A program made the translations under genes and the position numbers. A stretch of DNA of 64,000 nucleotides from an uncultured Flavobacteriaceae bacterium (GTDB lineage Bacteria; Bacteroidota; Bacteroidia; Flavobacteriales; Flavobacteriaceae): positions 62,001 to 126,000 of the forward strand of contig CANMSA010000006.1 in NCBI GenBank assembly GCA_947500385.1, written 5' to 3'. Each line of letters begins with the position of its first letter. Within the stretch, counting starts at the first letter, position 1. The notes beneath the pieces were generated by a model that was not told the origin of the DNA, did not search any database, and saw only the letters and a list, made by a program, of their open reading frames with translations. Below are positions 17,724 through 27,246 of this stretch, piece after piece.

Positions 17724-18965
17724 ATGGCGAAACAAAAAATTGCAATTGTTGGAGCGGGGCTTAGTGGTTTAATAGCGGCAGTTTGTCTTGAAAAGCATGG
17801 GTTTTCTCCTACAATTTATGATAGTAGCGACCGCATCGGTGGACGGTTGCGCTCGGATATGTATGAAGGGGTCGCCTTGGATTATGGCTTTCAGGTGTTG
17901 TTGACGGCCTATCCCATGGCACAGAAGTATCTTGATTATGAACAGTTGGATCTGAAGCGGTTTCTTCCAGGTTCTTTGTTGTTCAATAAACAGAAACGTT
18001 CTAAAATTGGCGACCCTTTGCGGGCCGGGTCTTTTTTAATCCCCACTGTCTTCTCAAGGGTCGGTTCGCTGGGTGATAAGTGGAAGATATTTCGTTTAAC
18101 AAAAAGTTTAAAGGAAAAGACACTTCCCGAAATATTCAAATCCCCGGAAATGACCACTTTTCAGTTTCTTTTGAATCATGGTTTTTCAAAGCGGATCATC
18201 GCTTCCTTTTTCGTTCCTTTTTTTTCTGGAATATTTTTAGAGGAGCAATTGAATACCTCTTCGCGAATGTTCCAATTTGTGTTTAAGATGTTTGCCGAAG
18301 GGGATGCGGCCGTACCGGCGAACGGGATGCAGGAGATTCCCAAACAACTGTATGAAAGATTGAATGCCACTACTGTTCATTTCGAACAAAAGGCAACGAA
18401 GATTGAAGACACTACCATCCACTTCGAGAATGGAAACTCGGCCACCCACGATTTTATTCTTATTGCGACAGACCCATCCCTATTGTTAAAAGAGCTGGCC
18501 CCAACACCTGTACGGTGGCACAGTACTCAAACCCTCTACTTTAAAAGTACCTCCCCAAGCACCATTGGCGAGGCCATTATCGGCCTATTTTCGGATGCGG
18601 ATACTTTGGTGAACAACATTCATTACGTGACCGATGTACTTTCTGTACCCGGCGGTTCAAATCAGATACTTTCGGTTACGGTGGTGAAAGAACATGGACT
18701 TTCGGAGGTAGAATTGCTTGCGAAGGTCAAAACCGAACTAATGGAACATTGCGGGTTGGAGAATCTCGATTTGATTCGAAGCGATAGCATTCGGAAGGCG
18801 CTCCCTAATTTGACATCGGTTGCTTTGGAAAGTAGAATTACACAATACTCCGATAGTATTTTCTTGGCCGGTGACCACTTGGCGAATGGTAGCATCAATG
18901 CCGCCATGCGTTCAGGAGAGCTTGCCGCTAACGCCATTTTAAACCAAATACAACAACGCTCATGA
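17724..18965 (+). CDS. FAD-dependent amine-oxidase-like oxidoreductase
   Basis: The 413-residue product starts with a dinucleotide-binding motif, IAIVGAGLSGLIAAVCLEKH, then SDRIGGRLRSD, the FAD-contact segment of the flavin monoamine oxidase/protoporphyrinogen oxidase superfamily. The C-terminus has the second FAD motif (DSIFLAGDHLANGSINAAMR). It has no signal peptide, so it should be cytosolic. Substrate is not evident; relatives include carotenoid desaturase-like and PPOX-like proteins. Its stop overlaps the next start by four bases, so the pair is translationally linked. Confidence 0.85.
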   Translation: MAKQKIAIVGAGLSGLIAAVCLEKHGFSPTIYDSSDRIGGRLRSDMYEGVALDYGFQVLLTAYPMAQKYLDYEQLDLKRFLPGSLLFNKQKRSKIGDPLRAGSFLIPTVFSRVGSLGDKWKIFRLTKSLKEKTLPEIFKSPEMTTFQFLLNHGFSKRIIASFFVPFFSGIFLEEQLNTSSRMFQFVFKMFAEGDAAVPANGMQEIPKQLYERLNATTVHFEQKATKIEDTTIHFENGNSATHDFILIATDPSLLLKELAPTPVRWHSTQTLYFKSTSPSTIGEAIIGLFSDADTLVNNIHYVTDVLSVPGGSNQILSVTVVKEHGLSEVELLAKVKTELMEHCGLENLDLIRSDSIRKALPNLTSVALESRITQYSDSIFLAGDHLANGSINAAMRSGELAANAILNQIQQRS

Positions 18966-19471
18966 GCAAAAGGCAACTTAAAAAGTATTTGAACGACCTG
19001 CCTAAAAACGAATTGGAGGAGCAGATGCTGGATCTCTATCAGCGTTTCCCTGTGGTAAAACAATATTACGATTTTGTATTCAACCCCAAAGAAGAGAAAC
19101 TTATACAAGAGGCCAAAACCAAAATCTCGAATGAGTATTTCCCCATACGTCGAAAAAGACCCAAGGCACGGAGGTCGGTGGCCCAAAAGTTCATCAAGCA
19201 TTTTGTAAAACTGGGTATGGAAGCCCACCTGGTCGCGGATCTGATGCTGTACAATCTAGAAATCGCACAGACTTTTTCTACCAATCGCAACTTGCCGGAT
19301 AGCTTTTTCAAGAGCATGTTGAATTCTTTTGAAGAAGTGGTGCATTTTGTTTCGGTAGAAGGAGTATTGCCTGAATTTCAAAAACGTATTCTGACCGTAT
19401 ATGGGTTTGCCCAAACGGAAGAATGGCCTTTTGAAGAGGGTTTTTCGAGAGTTTTGGATAGCATTGATTAA
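18962..19471 (+). CDS. DUF6155-like conserved protein
   Basis: The 169-residue product begins MSKRQLKKYLNDLPKNELEE and contains FVFNPKEEKLIQEAKTKI and a basic RRKRPKARRS segment. This pattern resembles the DUF6155 family as I recall it. It looks wholly helical and cytoplasmic, with no signal or catalytic motif. The ATGA overlap with the FAD oxidoreductase upstream suggests one transcript. The hydroxyacid dehydrogenase gene follows 35 bases later. Function is unknown. Confidence 0.7.
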   Translation: MSKRQLKKYLNDLPKNELEEQMLDLYQRFPVVKQYYDFVFNPKEEKLIQEAKTKISNEYFPIRRKRPKARRSVAQKFIKHFVKLGMEAHLVADLMLYNLEIAQTFSTNRNLPDSFFKSMLNSFEEVVHFVSVEGVLPEFQKRILTVYGFAQTEEWPFEEGFSRVLDSID

Positions 19472-19506
19472 GACGGCAAACGAGTATTAAAAAGAATCAT
19501 ACCCAT

Positions 19507-20436
19507 ATGGCATTGGTAATTTGTAGACAGGATACGAAAATTGAACAGTGGAAGAAGGCCCTGAAAACGGCGGCACCCGATATGGAAGTGTATAGCTGCT
19601 TGGAAGACCATCCAAAGGAAAAGGTGAAAATGGCTTTGGTCTGGAAGCACCGGCCAGGTAGTCTGAAGCAGTATTCGAACCTGGAGTGTATCGCTTCTTC
19701 GGGGGCAGGGGTCGATTTTATTTTTGAAGATAGCGAAGCACCTAAAAACTTGCCCATTACGAGGGTCATAGACCCCATCTTGGCCGGTGATATGGCCGAA
19801 CATGTGATGGCGCTGGTTTTTGCGTATTTAAAAAACTTGAACCAATACAAATTAGACCAAACACAAAAAAATTGGAATCCCCGTGCCTATGCTCGCATCA
19901 AGGATTTTACCATAGGCATTTTAGGCCTCGGAACCCTTGGCAGCGTTTTGGCTAAAGATTTGGTGCATGTTGGGTTTAGGGTACAAGGCTGGTCGCAATC
20001 CCAAAAATCGATCCGCTCGGTAAAGGCTTTCTGCGGGAAAACAGGTTTAGACGCATTTTTAGCGACCACTGATATTTTGGTTTGTTTATTGCCCTTGACC
20101 CCGAATACCAAAGGTATTCTGAACAAGGAACTGCTTGGGAAACTTCCCAAGGGAAGTTATTTGATCAATGTGGCACGCGGGGGGCATTTGATAGACAAAG
20201 AGTTGCTCGCGGCCCTGGATACCAATCACCTCAAGGGGGCCGCACTTGATGTGTTTCATGAAGAACCCTTAGGCGAAGGGCATCCCTTTTGGTCGCACCC
20301 GAAGGTGCATATTAGTCCGCATTGTGCAAGCGTCTCCGATACCGATTCGGTAGTACCTCAAATTGTGGAGAACTACAGAAACTTAATGAGCGGTAAATTG
20401 CTTCAAAACATAGTTTCCATGGACAGAGGCTATTAG
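19507..20436 (+). CDS. glyoxylate/hydroxypyruvate reductase A-like D-2-hydroxyacid dehydrogenase
   Basis: The 309-residue product has the D-2-hydroxyacid dehydrogenase layout. The NAD(P)-binding glycine motif is FTIGILGLGTLGSVLAKDL. The substrate loop is LVCLLPLTPNTKGILNKELL. YLINVARGGHLIDKE carries the catalytic-region Arg, DVFHEEPLGEGHPFWSHP the Glu, and VHISPHCASVS the catalytic His. The FHEEPL/HPFW segment is characteristic of the GhrA branch, which reduces glyoxylate and hydroxypyruvate with NADPH. It is cytosolic. Physiological substrate is not shown by context. Confidence 0.88.
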   Translation: MALVICRQDTKIEQWKKALKTAAPDMEVYSCLEDHPKEKVKMALVWKHRPGSLKQYSNLECIASSGAGVDFIFEDSEAPKNLPITRVIDPILAGDMAEHVMALVFAYLKNLNQYKLDQTQKNWNPRAYARIKDFTIGILGLGTLGSVLAKDLVHVGFRVQGWSQSQKSIRSVKAFCGKTGLDAFLATTDILVCLLPLTPNTKGILNKELLGKLPKGSYLINVARGGHLIDKELLAALDTNHLKGAALDVFHEEPLGEGHPFWSHPKVHISPHCASVSDTDSVVPQIVENYRNLMSGKLLQNIVSMDRGY

Positions 20437-20566
20437 GTCCGTGAAAAAAAACTTGCGGTCTATTTACGCTTTAATATTTTTCTGAAGGGGAAAAATCCAG
20501 TAATTTTGCAAAATTCGGGTCGAAGTAAACGAGACCCTGTTCGCTATTTTAAAACCAACTACCTGC

Positions 20567-22075
20567 TTGGAAATACAAAAAACATCGTCGGAGAAAACAC
20601 TGTATGATTACCAGATCGAAGACTTGAATACCATTTTCAAGCACCTTGATGAGGAGAAGTCGGGCAACTTATTGTATCAACTTCCTACCGGGGGAGGTAA
20701 AACCGTGGTGTTTTCAGAAATTGCCAAACGTTATATCAAACAGAATAACAAGAAGGTAATCGTTCTTACGCACCGAATTGAACTAAGTGTTCAAACTTCC
20801 AAAATGCTAAATGGTTTTGGTGTCAACAACAAAATCATCAATAGCGGTGTAAAAGAATTACAGGACCAAGATGAGTTTATGTGCTTTGTTGCAATGGTCG
20901 AGACTCTGAACAATCGCCTGCAAGAAGAGAAGATCGAGATCAACAATATTGGGCTGGTCATCATTGATGAAGCACACTACAATTCGTTCCGTAAGCTGTT
21001 CAAATATTTCGAGAATTCAACGATTTTAGGGGTGACCGCCACTCCCTTGAGTTCCAATATTAAACTTCCTATGAAAGACAACTATCAAAAGTTGATCATC
21101 GGGGAGTCCATTACCTCATTGATCGAGAAAAATTTCTTGGCAAAGGCCAACATGTACAATTACGATGTAAGCCTGCAAAGCCTAAAACTGGGAATCAATG
21201 GTGATTATACGGTTAAATCGTCTGATGAACTGTATGGGAACCACAACATGTTGGGCAAGTTGGTGAATGCGTATAATGAGATCGCCAAAGGAACCAAGAC
21301 GCTTATTTTCAATAACGGTATCAATACCTCCATTTATGTGTATGAGACCTTTAAAAAAGCGGGCTATAATATTCGCCATTTGGACAATAAAAATACCGCT
21401 GCCGAGCGAAAGGAGATCCTAAGTTGGTTTTCTGAGACTCCAGGGGCGATCTTAACCTCGGTCAGTATACTTACCACCGGTTTTGACGAACCCTCGGTAG
21501 AAACGATTATTTTGAACAGGGCAACCCGTTCGTTGACCCTTTATTTTCAGATGATCGGGAGGGGGTCTAGGGTAATGCCGAATAAAGACGAGTTCACCGT
21601 TATCGATATGGGGAACAACATTGCCCGTTTCGGAATGTGGAACGCCCCGGTCGATTGGCAAGAAATTTTCCATTTTCCCGATTTTTATCTTGAGAACATC
21701 AAAAACGATGAGGATATTGAACGAGAATTCGTTTATGAGATGCCGGCGGCGCTAAGGGCGGAATTTTCAAAATCGACGAATATCGAGTTTGATATAAAAG
21801 AGGAATATAAAAAGATATTTGCCCAAGGGCTGCGATCAAAAGTGGTACTGGAAAGAAGTATTGAACAACACGCCCAGATCTGTGTTGAGAATGCGGAGGA
21901 TGTTTTTGACGCCCGTATACTTGCCAAACAGCTGAAGGAAGAAATCGCGTATCGCGTTCGGCAATATTCGTATTGCATCATGAACAACACAAAAAATTAC
22001 AAAGAATGGCTCGAGGAAGACTATGAACGTCGGTTGCGTTCGAGTATTTCTAAAAAGTTTGCTGCCAAAATGTAA
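20567..22075 (+). CDS. superfamily 2 DEAD/DEAH-box helicase
   Basis: The start is a TTG at 20567 (MEIQKTSSEKTLYDYQIEDL). The next in-frame ATG would delete the Q motif and Walker A, so TTG is needed. Of 502 residues, motif I is LPTGGGKTVVFSEIA, motif Ia IVLTHRIELS, motif II VIIDEAHYNS, motif III LGVTATPLSS, motif V LTTGFDEPSVETIIL and motif VI QMIGRGSRVMPNK. The C-terminal ~150 residues have no recognised domain. The core resembles RadD/YejH-type repair helicases, but specific function is unassigned. Neighbours look unrelated. Confidence 0.9.
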   Translation: MEIQKTSSEKTLYDYQIEDLNTIFKHLDEEKSGNLLYQLPTGGGKTVVFSEIAKRYIKQNNKKVIVLTHRIELSVQTSKMLNGFGVNNKIINSGVKELQDQDEFMCFVAMVETLNNRLQEEKIEINNIGLVIIDEAHYNSFRKLFKYFENSTILGVTATPLSSNIKLPMKDNYQKLIIGESITSLIEKNFLAKANMYNYDVSLQSLKLGINGDYTVKSSDELYGNHNMLGKLVNAYNEIAKGTKTLIFNNGINTSIYVYETFKKAGYNIRHLDNKNTAAERKEILSWFSETPGAILTSVSILTTGFDEPSVETIILNRATRSLTLYFQMIGRGSRVMPNKDEFTVIDMGNNIARFGMWNAPVDWQEIFHFPDFYLENIKNDEDIEREFVYEMPAALRAEFSKSTNIEFDIKEEYKKIFAQGLRSKVVLERSIEQHAQICVENAEDVFDARILAKQLKEEIAYRVRQYSYCIMNNTKNYKEWLEEDYERRLRSSISKKFAAKM

Positions 22076-22166
22076 AGCATTTACTTTTCTAATTTATGGT
22101 GCTGAAACCGGCATAATGCTCCAAATCGTAACGAATGGGACTGGTATATCTTGATTGGATACATTT

Positions 22167-23426
22167 ATGGGCTTGGGTGTAGTTAAGAAACTTCTGGTAA
22201 TTGGCTTTACATGGCCAGAGCCCTCCTCAACGGCTGCGGGCAATCGAATGGTGCAATTGCTGCTTTTTTTTAAAAAGGAAGGGTACCAAATAACTTTTGC
22301 AAGTTCCGCAACGGAATCTGCTCGATCCTTTGATCTTGAATCCCTAGATATCGATTGTGTTCCGATTCTTCTAAATCATACCAGCTTTGACCGGTTTGTG
22401 AAAGAACTACAGCCGGACACAGTGATTTTTGATCGTTTTCTGACGGAAGAACAGTTTGGTTGGCGGGTAGCGGAATGTGCTCCAAATGCCCTGCGTATTC
22501 TAGATACGGAAGACTTACACTCGTTACGCTTAACAAGGGAGCAGGCCATTAAATCGGGCACCGGTTATTCTACAAACACATGGCTTGAAGCCGATATCAC
22601 CCTTAGGGAAGTGGCCAGTATTTATCGCTCGGATCTTTCTCTGATCATTTCGGATATGGAGATCGACTTGTTGCGGCATAGTGCAAAAATAGATGATTCG
22701 TTGGTACTTCACCTACCATTTATGCTACCCCAATTAGACGAGAATACCATAGCGGACTGGCCCGATTTTGAGCGGCGCGATCATTTTATGTGCATTGGTA
22801 CGGGAAGGCATGCACCCAATGTGGATGCCATCAATTGGCTCCGGTCAGAAATTTGGCCGTTGATCCGTCGGCAACTTCCCGAGGCCGAAGTACATATTTA
22901 TGGTTCGTATCTACCGCAACAAGTGCTTGAAATGCATCGGCCTGCGATCGGTTTTTACGTCATGGGAGCGGTCGCCGATGTGGAAATTACGATGGGCAAA
23001 TACAAACTGAATCTCGCACCCCTGCGATTTGGTGCCGGCATCAAAGGAAAACTACTTGATGGCATGCGGTATGGTCTTCCAGGTATTACTACCAAAATTG
23101 GTGCGGAAGGAATGCACGGCGCGCTTCCATGGAATGGGGGTATTGCAGATCAAGCCGGGGATTTTGCCAAAGCATCCGTAGCGTTGTATCAGAATCGATC
23201 TGCCTGGAAAAGTGCCCAACAACATGGTGTGGATCTTATTAATTCGAGATATAACGCCGCTGATTTATCCAAGACACTGCGGCAACGAATCACACATATC
23301 GAAGCGAACCTTAAGGCACATCGCACGCAAAATTTGATAGGAAGGATCTTGCAGCATCAAACACTTAGCGGTACCAAATACCTTTCCAAATGGATTGAAG
23401 AAAAGAACCGAGATGTTGAAAAGTGA
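22167..23426 (+). CDS. glycosyltransferase (GT4-like, GT-B fold)
   Basis: I chose the ATG at 22167 (419 residues); a TTG at 22155 would add four. The N-terminal half starts KKLLVIGFTWPEPSSTAAGN, typical of a GT-B donor/acceptor domain. The C-terminal half has FMCIGTGRHAPNVDAINWL and KYKLNLAPLRFGAGIKGKLL then GMRYGLPGITTKIGAEGM, the usual GT4-type nucleotide-sugar site. It is cytosolic or peripheral. Donor and acceptor are unknown. It overlaps only the upstream, probably untranslated, extension of menB. Confidence 0.82.
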   Translation: MGLGVVKKLLVIGFTWPEPSSTAAGNRMVQLLLFFKKEGYQITFASSATESARSFDLESLDIDCVPILLNHTSFDRFVKELQPDTVIFDRFLTEEQFGWRVAECAPNALRILDTEDLHSLRLTREQAIKSGTGYSTNTWLEADITLREVASIYRSDLSLIISDMEIDLLRHSAKIDDSLVLHLPFMLPQLDENTIADWPDFERRDHFMCIGTGRHAPNVDAINWLRSEIWPLIRRQLPEAEVHIYGSYLPQQVLEMHRPAIGFYVMGAVADVEITMGKYKLNLAPLRFGAGIKGKLLDGMRYGLPGITTKIGAEGMHGALPWNGGIADQAGDFAKASVALYQNRSAWKSAQQHGVDLINSRYNAADLSKTLRQRITHIEANLKAHRTQNLIGRILQHQTLSGTKYLSKWIEEKNRDVEK

Positions 23427-23482
23427 TTCGATTTTTAACCTGTGAAATAGTATCTTTAACCAACTATTTCTATTACCAAAAT

Positions 23483-24325
23483 ATGAAAAAAGCCAACTGG
23501 AAGATTGCTAAGGAATTTGAAGACATTACGTATAAGAAAAGTGATGGTGTAGCGCGTATTGCGTTCAATAGGCCCAATGTGCGCAATGCCTTTCGTCCAA
23601 AAACTACGAGTGAATTATACCAGGCCTTTTATGATGCCCAGGAAGATACCTCGATTGGTGTGGTTTTGCTCTCGGCAGAGGGGCCTTCCACAAAAGACGG
23701 AGTGTATTCGTTCTGTAGTGGTGGGGACCAAAGGGCCAGGGGGGAACAGGGCTATGTGGGAGAAGATGGGATGCACCGGTTGAATATTTTGGAAGTACAG
23801 CGCCAAATTCGTTTTATGCCCAAGGCCGTAATTGCCGTGGTGCCCGGATGGGCGGTCGGTGGTGGCCATAGTTTACATGTGGTGTGCGATATAACATTGG
23901 CCAGCAAGGAACATGCTATTTTTAAGCAGACCGATGCCGACGTTACCAGTTTTGATGCGGGTTACGGATCTGCCTATCTGGCAAAGATGGTAGGGCAGAA
24001 GAAAGCAAGGGAAATCTTCTTTTTAGGACGAAATTACTCGGCCCAGGAGGCGTATGAAATGGGAATGGTGAATGCCGTGGTGCCCCATGAAGCGCTGGAA
24101 GCAACGGCTTATCAATGGGCACAAGAAATTCTTGCAAAATCCCCCACCTCTATAAAGATGCTCAAATTCGCCATGAACCTTACAGACGATGGTATGGTAG
24201 GGCAACAGGTTTTTGCGGGCGAAGCGACACGTTTGGCCTATATGACTGAGGAGGCGAAAGAAGGCCGAAACGCCTTTCTAGAAAAACGAAAACCCAACTT
24301 TGGTGAAAACAAATGGCTCCCCTGA
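23483..24325 (+). CDS. menB: 1,4-dihydroxy-2-naphthoyl-CoA synthase
   Basis: I chose the ATG at 23483, giving 280 residues, the normal MenB length; the frame stays open upstream but no conserved sequence begins earlier. ITYKKSDGVARIAFNRPNVR and FCSGGDQRARG match the crotonase fold and oxyanion segment of MenB. VPGWAVGGGHSLHVVCDITL and TDADVTSFDAGYGSAYLAKM are family signatures, and the C-terminal FLEKRKPNFGENKWLP is very typical. It closes o-succinylbenzoyl-CoA to DHNA-CoA in menaquinone synthesis. Menaquinone is the usual respiratory quinone in this group and a possible electron acceptor for the CO dehydrogenase encoded further on. Confidence 0.96.
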   Translation: MKKANWKIAKEFEDITYKKSDGVARIAFNRPNVRNAFRPKTTSELYQAFYDAQEDTSIGVVLLSAEGPSTKDGVYSFCSGGDQRARGEQGYVGEDGMHRLNILEVQRQIRFMPKAVIAVVPGWAVGGGHSLHVVCDITLASKEHAIFKQTDADVTSFDAGYGSAYLAKMVGQKKAREIFFLGRNYSAQEAYEMGMVNAVVPHEALEATAYQWAQEILAKSPTSIKMLKFAMNLTDDGMVGQQVFAGEATRLAYMTEEAKEGRNAFLEKRKPNFGENKWLP

Positions 24326-24330
24326 TACCC

Positions 24331-25428
24331 TTACGTTGGATCGGGATTCGCATTCATCGTGATAGCGGTTTTACGCCATTTAAAAGGAAGGAAAAACAAA
24401 ATCCCTCCCCAGAATACGGTACATAGAACGATGTGTTGAATAGGTTGTTCAAAAATATATCGGATTCCCAAATCAGCAGCAAAAAGCACGATATAAAGAC
24501 CGGGACTGTATAGCAGTAGTGAGCGTAGGGCTATTTCATTGGTTTCGGTTTTGTGATCATATTGAAGTGTCAACCAGTGCCCTTTCCTTAACTCTTCCGT
24601 CTGAAATACCAGCTGCTTATTCCAGTTTAAGAGTCCGGCTAATTTTCGCATCATACCCATTGATCCTCTATCCCAAGTACTTGTAATAGGGGTTGCAGGC
24701 CAATTCAAGAATACCAATAGATATATCAATATATCGTCTAAAAAATGGCCAAAACGCTCCTTTGTAATCGTAAAAAGAAAGGTATGGAATACTAAAATCA
24801 GCCAAAGCGCCCAAGCTTGCTTTCTTCGGAACAATAGCAACATACCAATGACAATTTCGGCCAGCATCGATCCCCAAGAAATCAACTTGGCCGCTAGCCC
24901 ATCCGGAAACAAATTGGCAAAAGAGCTATAAAAATCATTTTCGATCGCAACTACCATCCAATTGTGCATGTATTGCCCGGACCACCAATCCAACTGCAGT
25001 ACCTTGTTTACCGCTGCCCCTAAATACACCAAGCTTAACTGAATGTAGAGGAACCAAGGGGTCTTGTCTTTATTCGTCAATCCCGCGAGCAAAAATGCGC
25101 AAGCGCAAATAAAGAGGTGGTTCCTAAAAATAGCCCTGGAAGCCATGAGTGCGACGAATATCACGGTACCTAACAGGATCGCCATGGTTCGTACTTTAAT
25201 ATTGAGGAACAAAAGACTTCCAGAAACAATAAAGGTGGTTTTAAGAATGTACTCCAGCAAACCCGGGAACTGCCGCAAGGAATCAAGAAAGCTGAGGAAC
25301 GGTAGGTATGGATCTCCCAGATAACTATAGAAACTATTGATCAGTAGCATCGCAAAAAGCAATTTGCACATTAATAGCACGTTCGGCCGCATGGCCGTCT
25401 CGGCCGTATACCATGGGAGGTATCTAGT
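24331..25428 (-). CDS. HTTM-like polytopic membrane protein
   Basis: From an ATG at 25428 (MTRYLPWYTAETAMRPNVLL) the product has 365 residues. This start overlaps the stop of the upstream gene; the longer frame adds 16 residues. There are about eight membrane spans. The sequence LDWWSGQYMHNWM, long loops with LFHTFLFTITKERFG, and the overall layout recall the HTTM (gamma-carboxylase-like) or DoxX-like membrane families. No catalytic motif is certain. It is paired with the 118-residue protein upstream and converges with menB. Confidence 0.65.
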   Translation of the reverse strand, partial: TRYLPWYTAETAMRPNVLLMCKLLFAMLLINSFYSYLGDPYLPFLSFLDSLRQFPGLLEYILKTTFIVSGSLLFLNIKVRTMAILLGTVIFVALMASRAIFRNHLFICACAFLLAGLTNKDKTPWFLYIQLSLVYLGAAVNKVLQLDWWSGQYMHNWMVVAIENDFYSSFANLFPDGLAAKLISWGSMLAEIVIGMLLLFRRKQAWALWLILVFHTFLFTITKERFGHFLDDILIYLLVFLNWPATPITSTWDRGSMGMMRKLAGLLNWNKQLVFQTEELRKGHWLTLQYDHKTETNEIALRSLLLYSPGLYIVLFAADLGIRYIFEQPIQHIVLCTVFWGGILFFLPFKWRKTAITMNANPDPT

Positions 25429-25780
25429 CATTTGGAAACTTGTTTGGGAAATACCAAGTTTTGGTAGGATGACCATTGGTCTCGTAGGTGACGGTTACCT
25501 GGGCATTATCCTCTTTTCCGTAGGTGGTCTCATAGGTTTCTATCAAATCGAAAATATTCTGGATCGTTCGTGACTCCCATCCTCGATTCTGATATCTGTA
25601 TCGCTTTCCTATGGCACTTTTAGACAGTGGAATTCCTTCGACCTGCACGGCAATATCATAGAACGTTTGTTCATCATAAGGTGCCCAACAAAAGTACCGT
25701 TCTGGCACAAAACGGGCATACCCTATCATAATGACTTGCACTGCCAGAAAAGATATACCGACGAGTTGATTGATTTTCAT
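25424..25780 (-). CDS. small membrane-anchored protein of unknown function
   Basis: The 118-residue product has one N-terminal hydrophobic segment (LVGISFLAVQVIMIGYARFV), then a soluble domain with CWAPYDEQTFYDIAVQVEG and VTVTYETNGHPTKTWYFP. I do not recognise the family. Its stop overlaps the start of the HTTM-like gene, so the two proteins are probably made together and may form a complex. The soluble part should lie outside the cytoplasm. Confidence 0.7.
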   Translation of the reverse strand: MKINQLVGISFLAVQVIMIGYARFVPERYFCWAPYDEQTFYDIAVQVEGIPLSKSAIGKRYRYQNRGWESRTIQNIFDLIETYETTYGKEDNAQVTVTYETNGHPTKTWYFPNKFPND

Positions 25781-26222
25781 TTTAAACAGTTGTATCCAAC
25801 AAGTTATATCGAAAAGTAGTTTAAAATACTCCGCGATTCGATTGCTTACTATTCTAAAAGTGTAGGGGGAGGGTAATGTTATGCTTCAAAAATAACAAAA
25901 ATAGTGACAATTTTTTTTGCTAGTGGCCCCAAACTAAAAAGAGTCCTGACGTTTGGGTCAGGACTCTTTTACGAGAACACTATATGAAAATGAAAAAATT
26001 TAACGCTTTGTATTAATTACACTGTAAACATAGCCCGGTGGTTGGTAAAAAGAAAAATATTGTTGTGAGAACCGCTAAAGTTGTGGTGAAGTTTCCATAA
26101 TATGTTATTTGCTTTTTTAACTCACGCTATATAGGACTAAAAGGAGGGGCCTTATTTTAAAAATAATGAGCTATTGGTGTAACTAAATACGCTTTAAAAG
26201 CTTCTAACCATGTAAAACGAAC
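25781..26222. other. divergent intergenic region with an orphan hairpin
   Basis: These 442 bases separate divergent genes. No ORF longer than about a dozen codons with a credible start was found on either strand. The notable structure is the perfect hairpin at 25937-25970, which terminates no visible gene. An unannotated small RNA on either strand would explain it. Confidence 0.55.
25936..25971. terminator. perfect 14-bp hairpin with U-tract in both directions
   Basis: AAAAGAGTCCTGAC (25937-25950) pairs without mismatch with GTCAGGACTCTTTT (25957-25970) around a six-base loop. A/T runs flank it on both sides, the form of a bidirectional intrinsic terminator. Both flanking genes point away from it, so no known transcript ends here. 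Confidence 0.7.
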
Positions 26223-27140
26223 ATGGGAAAAAGGCGAAGGCGTATTTTGGGTGTTGCATTTCTTGCGCTATCTACGCTAGGATTTATTGGCGTTCATTGG
26301 GTAGCACCCTATGCACTTTTACGCCCTGGCAGAGTTCATTTAGATATCAGTCCGGCTGATTATGGCGCTACAAGTGAATCGATACGGATTACTTCTGAAA
26401 AAGGAATTGAACTGGCCGGGTACTGGATTTATCCCAAAGAAAGACGAATTCGGGGAACCCTCATATTTGTACACGGAGTTGGGGGGTGTAAGGAACATTT
26501 TGTACCTCTTGCGTGTGCAATGGCCGAGAAAGGTATTGCCTCGGTGGTTTTTGATGGCAGGGCACATGGCGACAGTAGTGGCCAATACTGTACCTACGGC
26601 TTTTACGAAAAGAAAGATGTAAGTGCCATAGTTGATTTTATCGAGGAAAAGCAATTGAATGTTCCCTTGGGTATTTGGGGAAACTCCCTCGGTGGCGCCA
26701 TCGCCATACAAGCCTTGGAACGGGATAAGCGGATACAATTCGGCATTATTGAAAGCACCTTTACCGATTTAAGTCAAATTGTATATGACTACAAAAAACG
26801 ATATTTAAAGGGCCTTGGCATACGTTGGGTATCGGAATATGCCCTTGACCGAGCATCGAACATAGCACGTTTTGATCCTCGGCAAGTACGCCCTATAGCA
26901 TCCGTTAAAAATATTGAGCAGCCTATTTTTATGGCCCATGGAGACAAAGACAAAAATATTGCTTTTGAATACGGGCAAGTACTCTTCAAAAATCTAAAAA
27001 GTATCGAAAAAACGTGGTATACGGTAGAAGGCGCCGGGCATATGAATCTTGGGATGAAAGGAGGGGATGCTTATCGACATGCTGTAGATACTTTTATAGA
27101 AGCGCAGTTACTATCCCTAACTAAGCGTCCTATCCAATAA
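26223..27140 (+). CDS. alpha/beta hydrolase, membrane-anchored
   Basis: The 305-residue product has one N-terminal hydrophobic segment after a KRRRR cluster (LGVAFLALSTLGFIGVHWVA), so it is likely anchored with the enzyme outside the cytoplasm. LIFVHGVGGCKEHFVPLA holds the oxyanion region. The nucleophile elbow is GNSLGG. The acid is in MAHGDKDKNI and the His in VEGAGHMNLG. This is the serine aminopeptidase S33/hydrolase-4 type layout. Substrate is unknown. It stands alone, 106 bases before the LRR gene. Confidence 0.85.
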   Translation: MGKRRRRILGVAFLALSTLGFIGVHWVAPYALLRPGRVHLDISPADYGATSESIRITSEKGIELAGYWIYPKERRIRGTLIFVHGVGGCKEHFVPLACAMAEKGIASVVFDGRAHGDSSGQYCTYGFYEKKDVSAIVDFIEEKQLNVPLGIWGNSLGGAIAIQALERDKRIQFGIIESTFTDLSQIVYDYKKRYLKGLGIRWVSEYALDRASNIARFDPRQVRPIASVKNIEQPIFMAHGDKDKNIAFEYGQVLFKNLKSIEKTWYTVEGAGHMNLGMKGGDAYRHAVDTFIEAQLLSLTKRPIQ

Positions 27141-27246
27141 ACCGGTACATGCTCAGATTTAAGCCAATTTCCTGATAACCTTGTCTTAGCTACTCGATTG
27201 GGGGATAAGCAGGTTTTGGCGTACTTAACTATAAATCAAGGACAAT

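Noticed and set aside
23423-23482. 20-codon N-terminal extension of MenB
   Set aside because: It is read from intergenic DNA with no conserved residues; the ATG at 23483 gives the normal family length.
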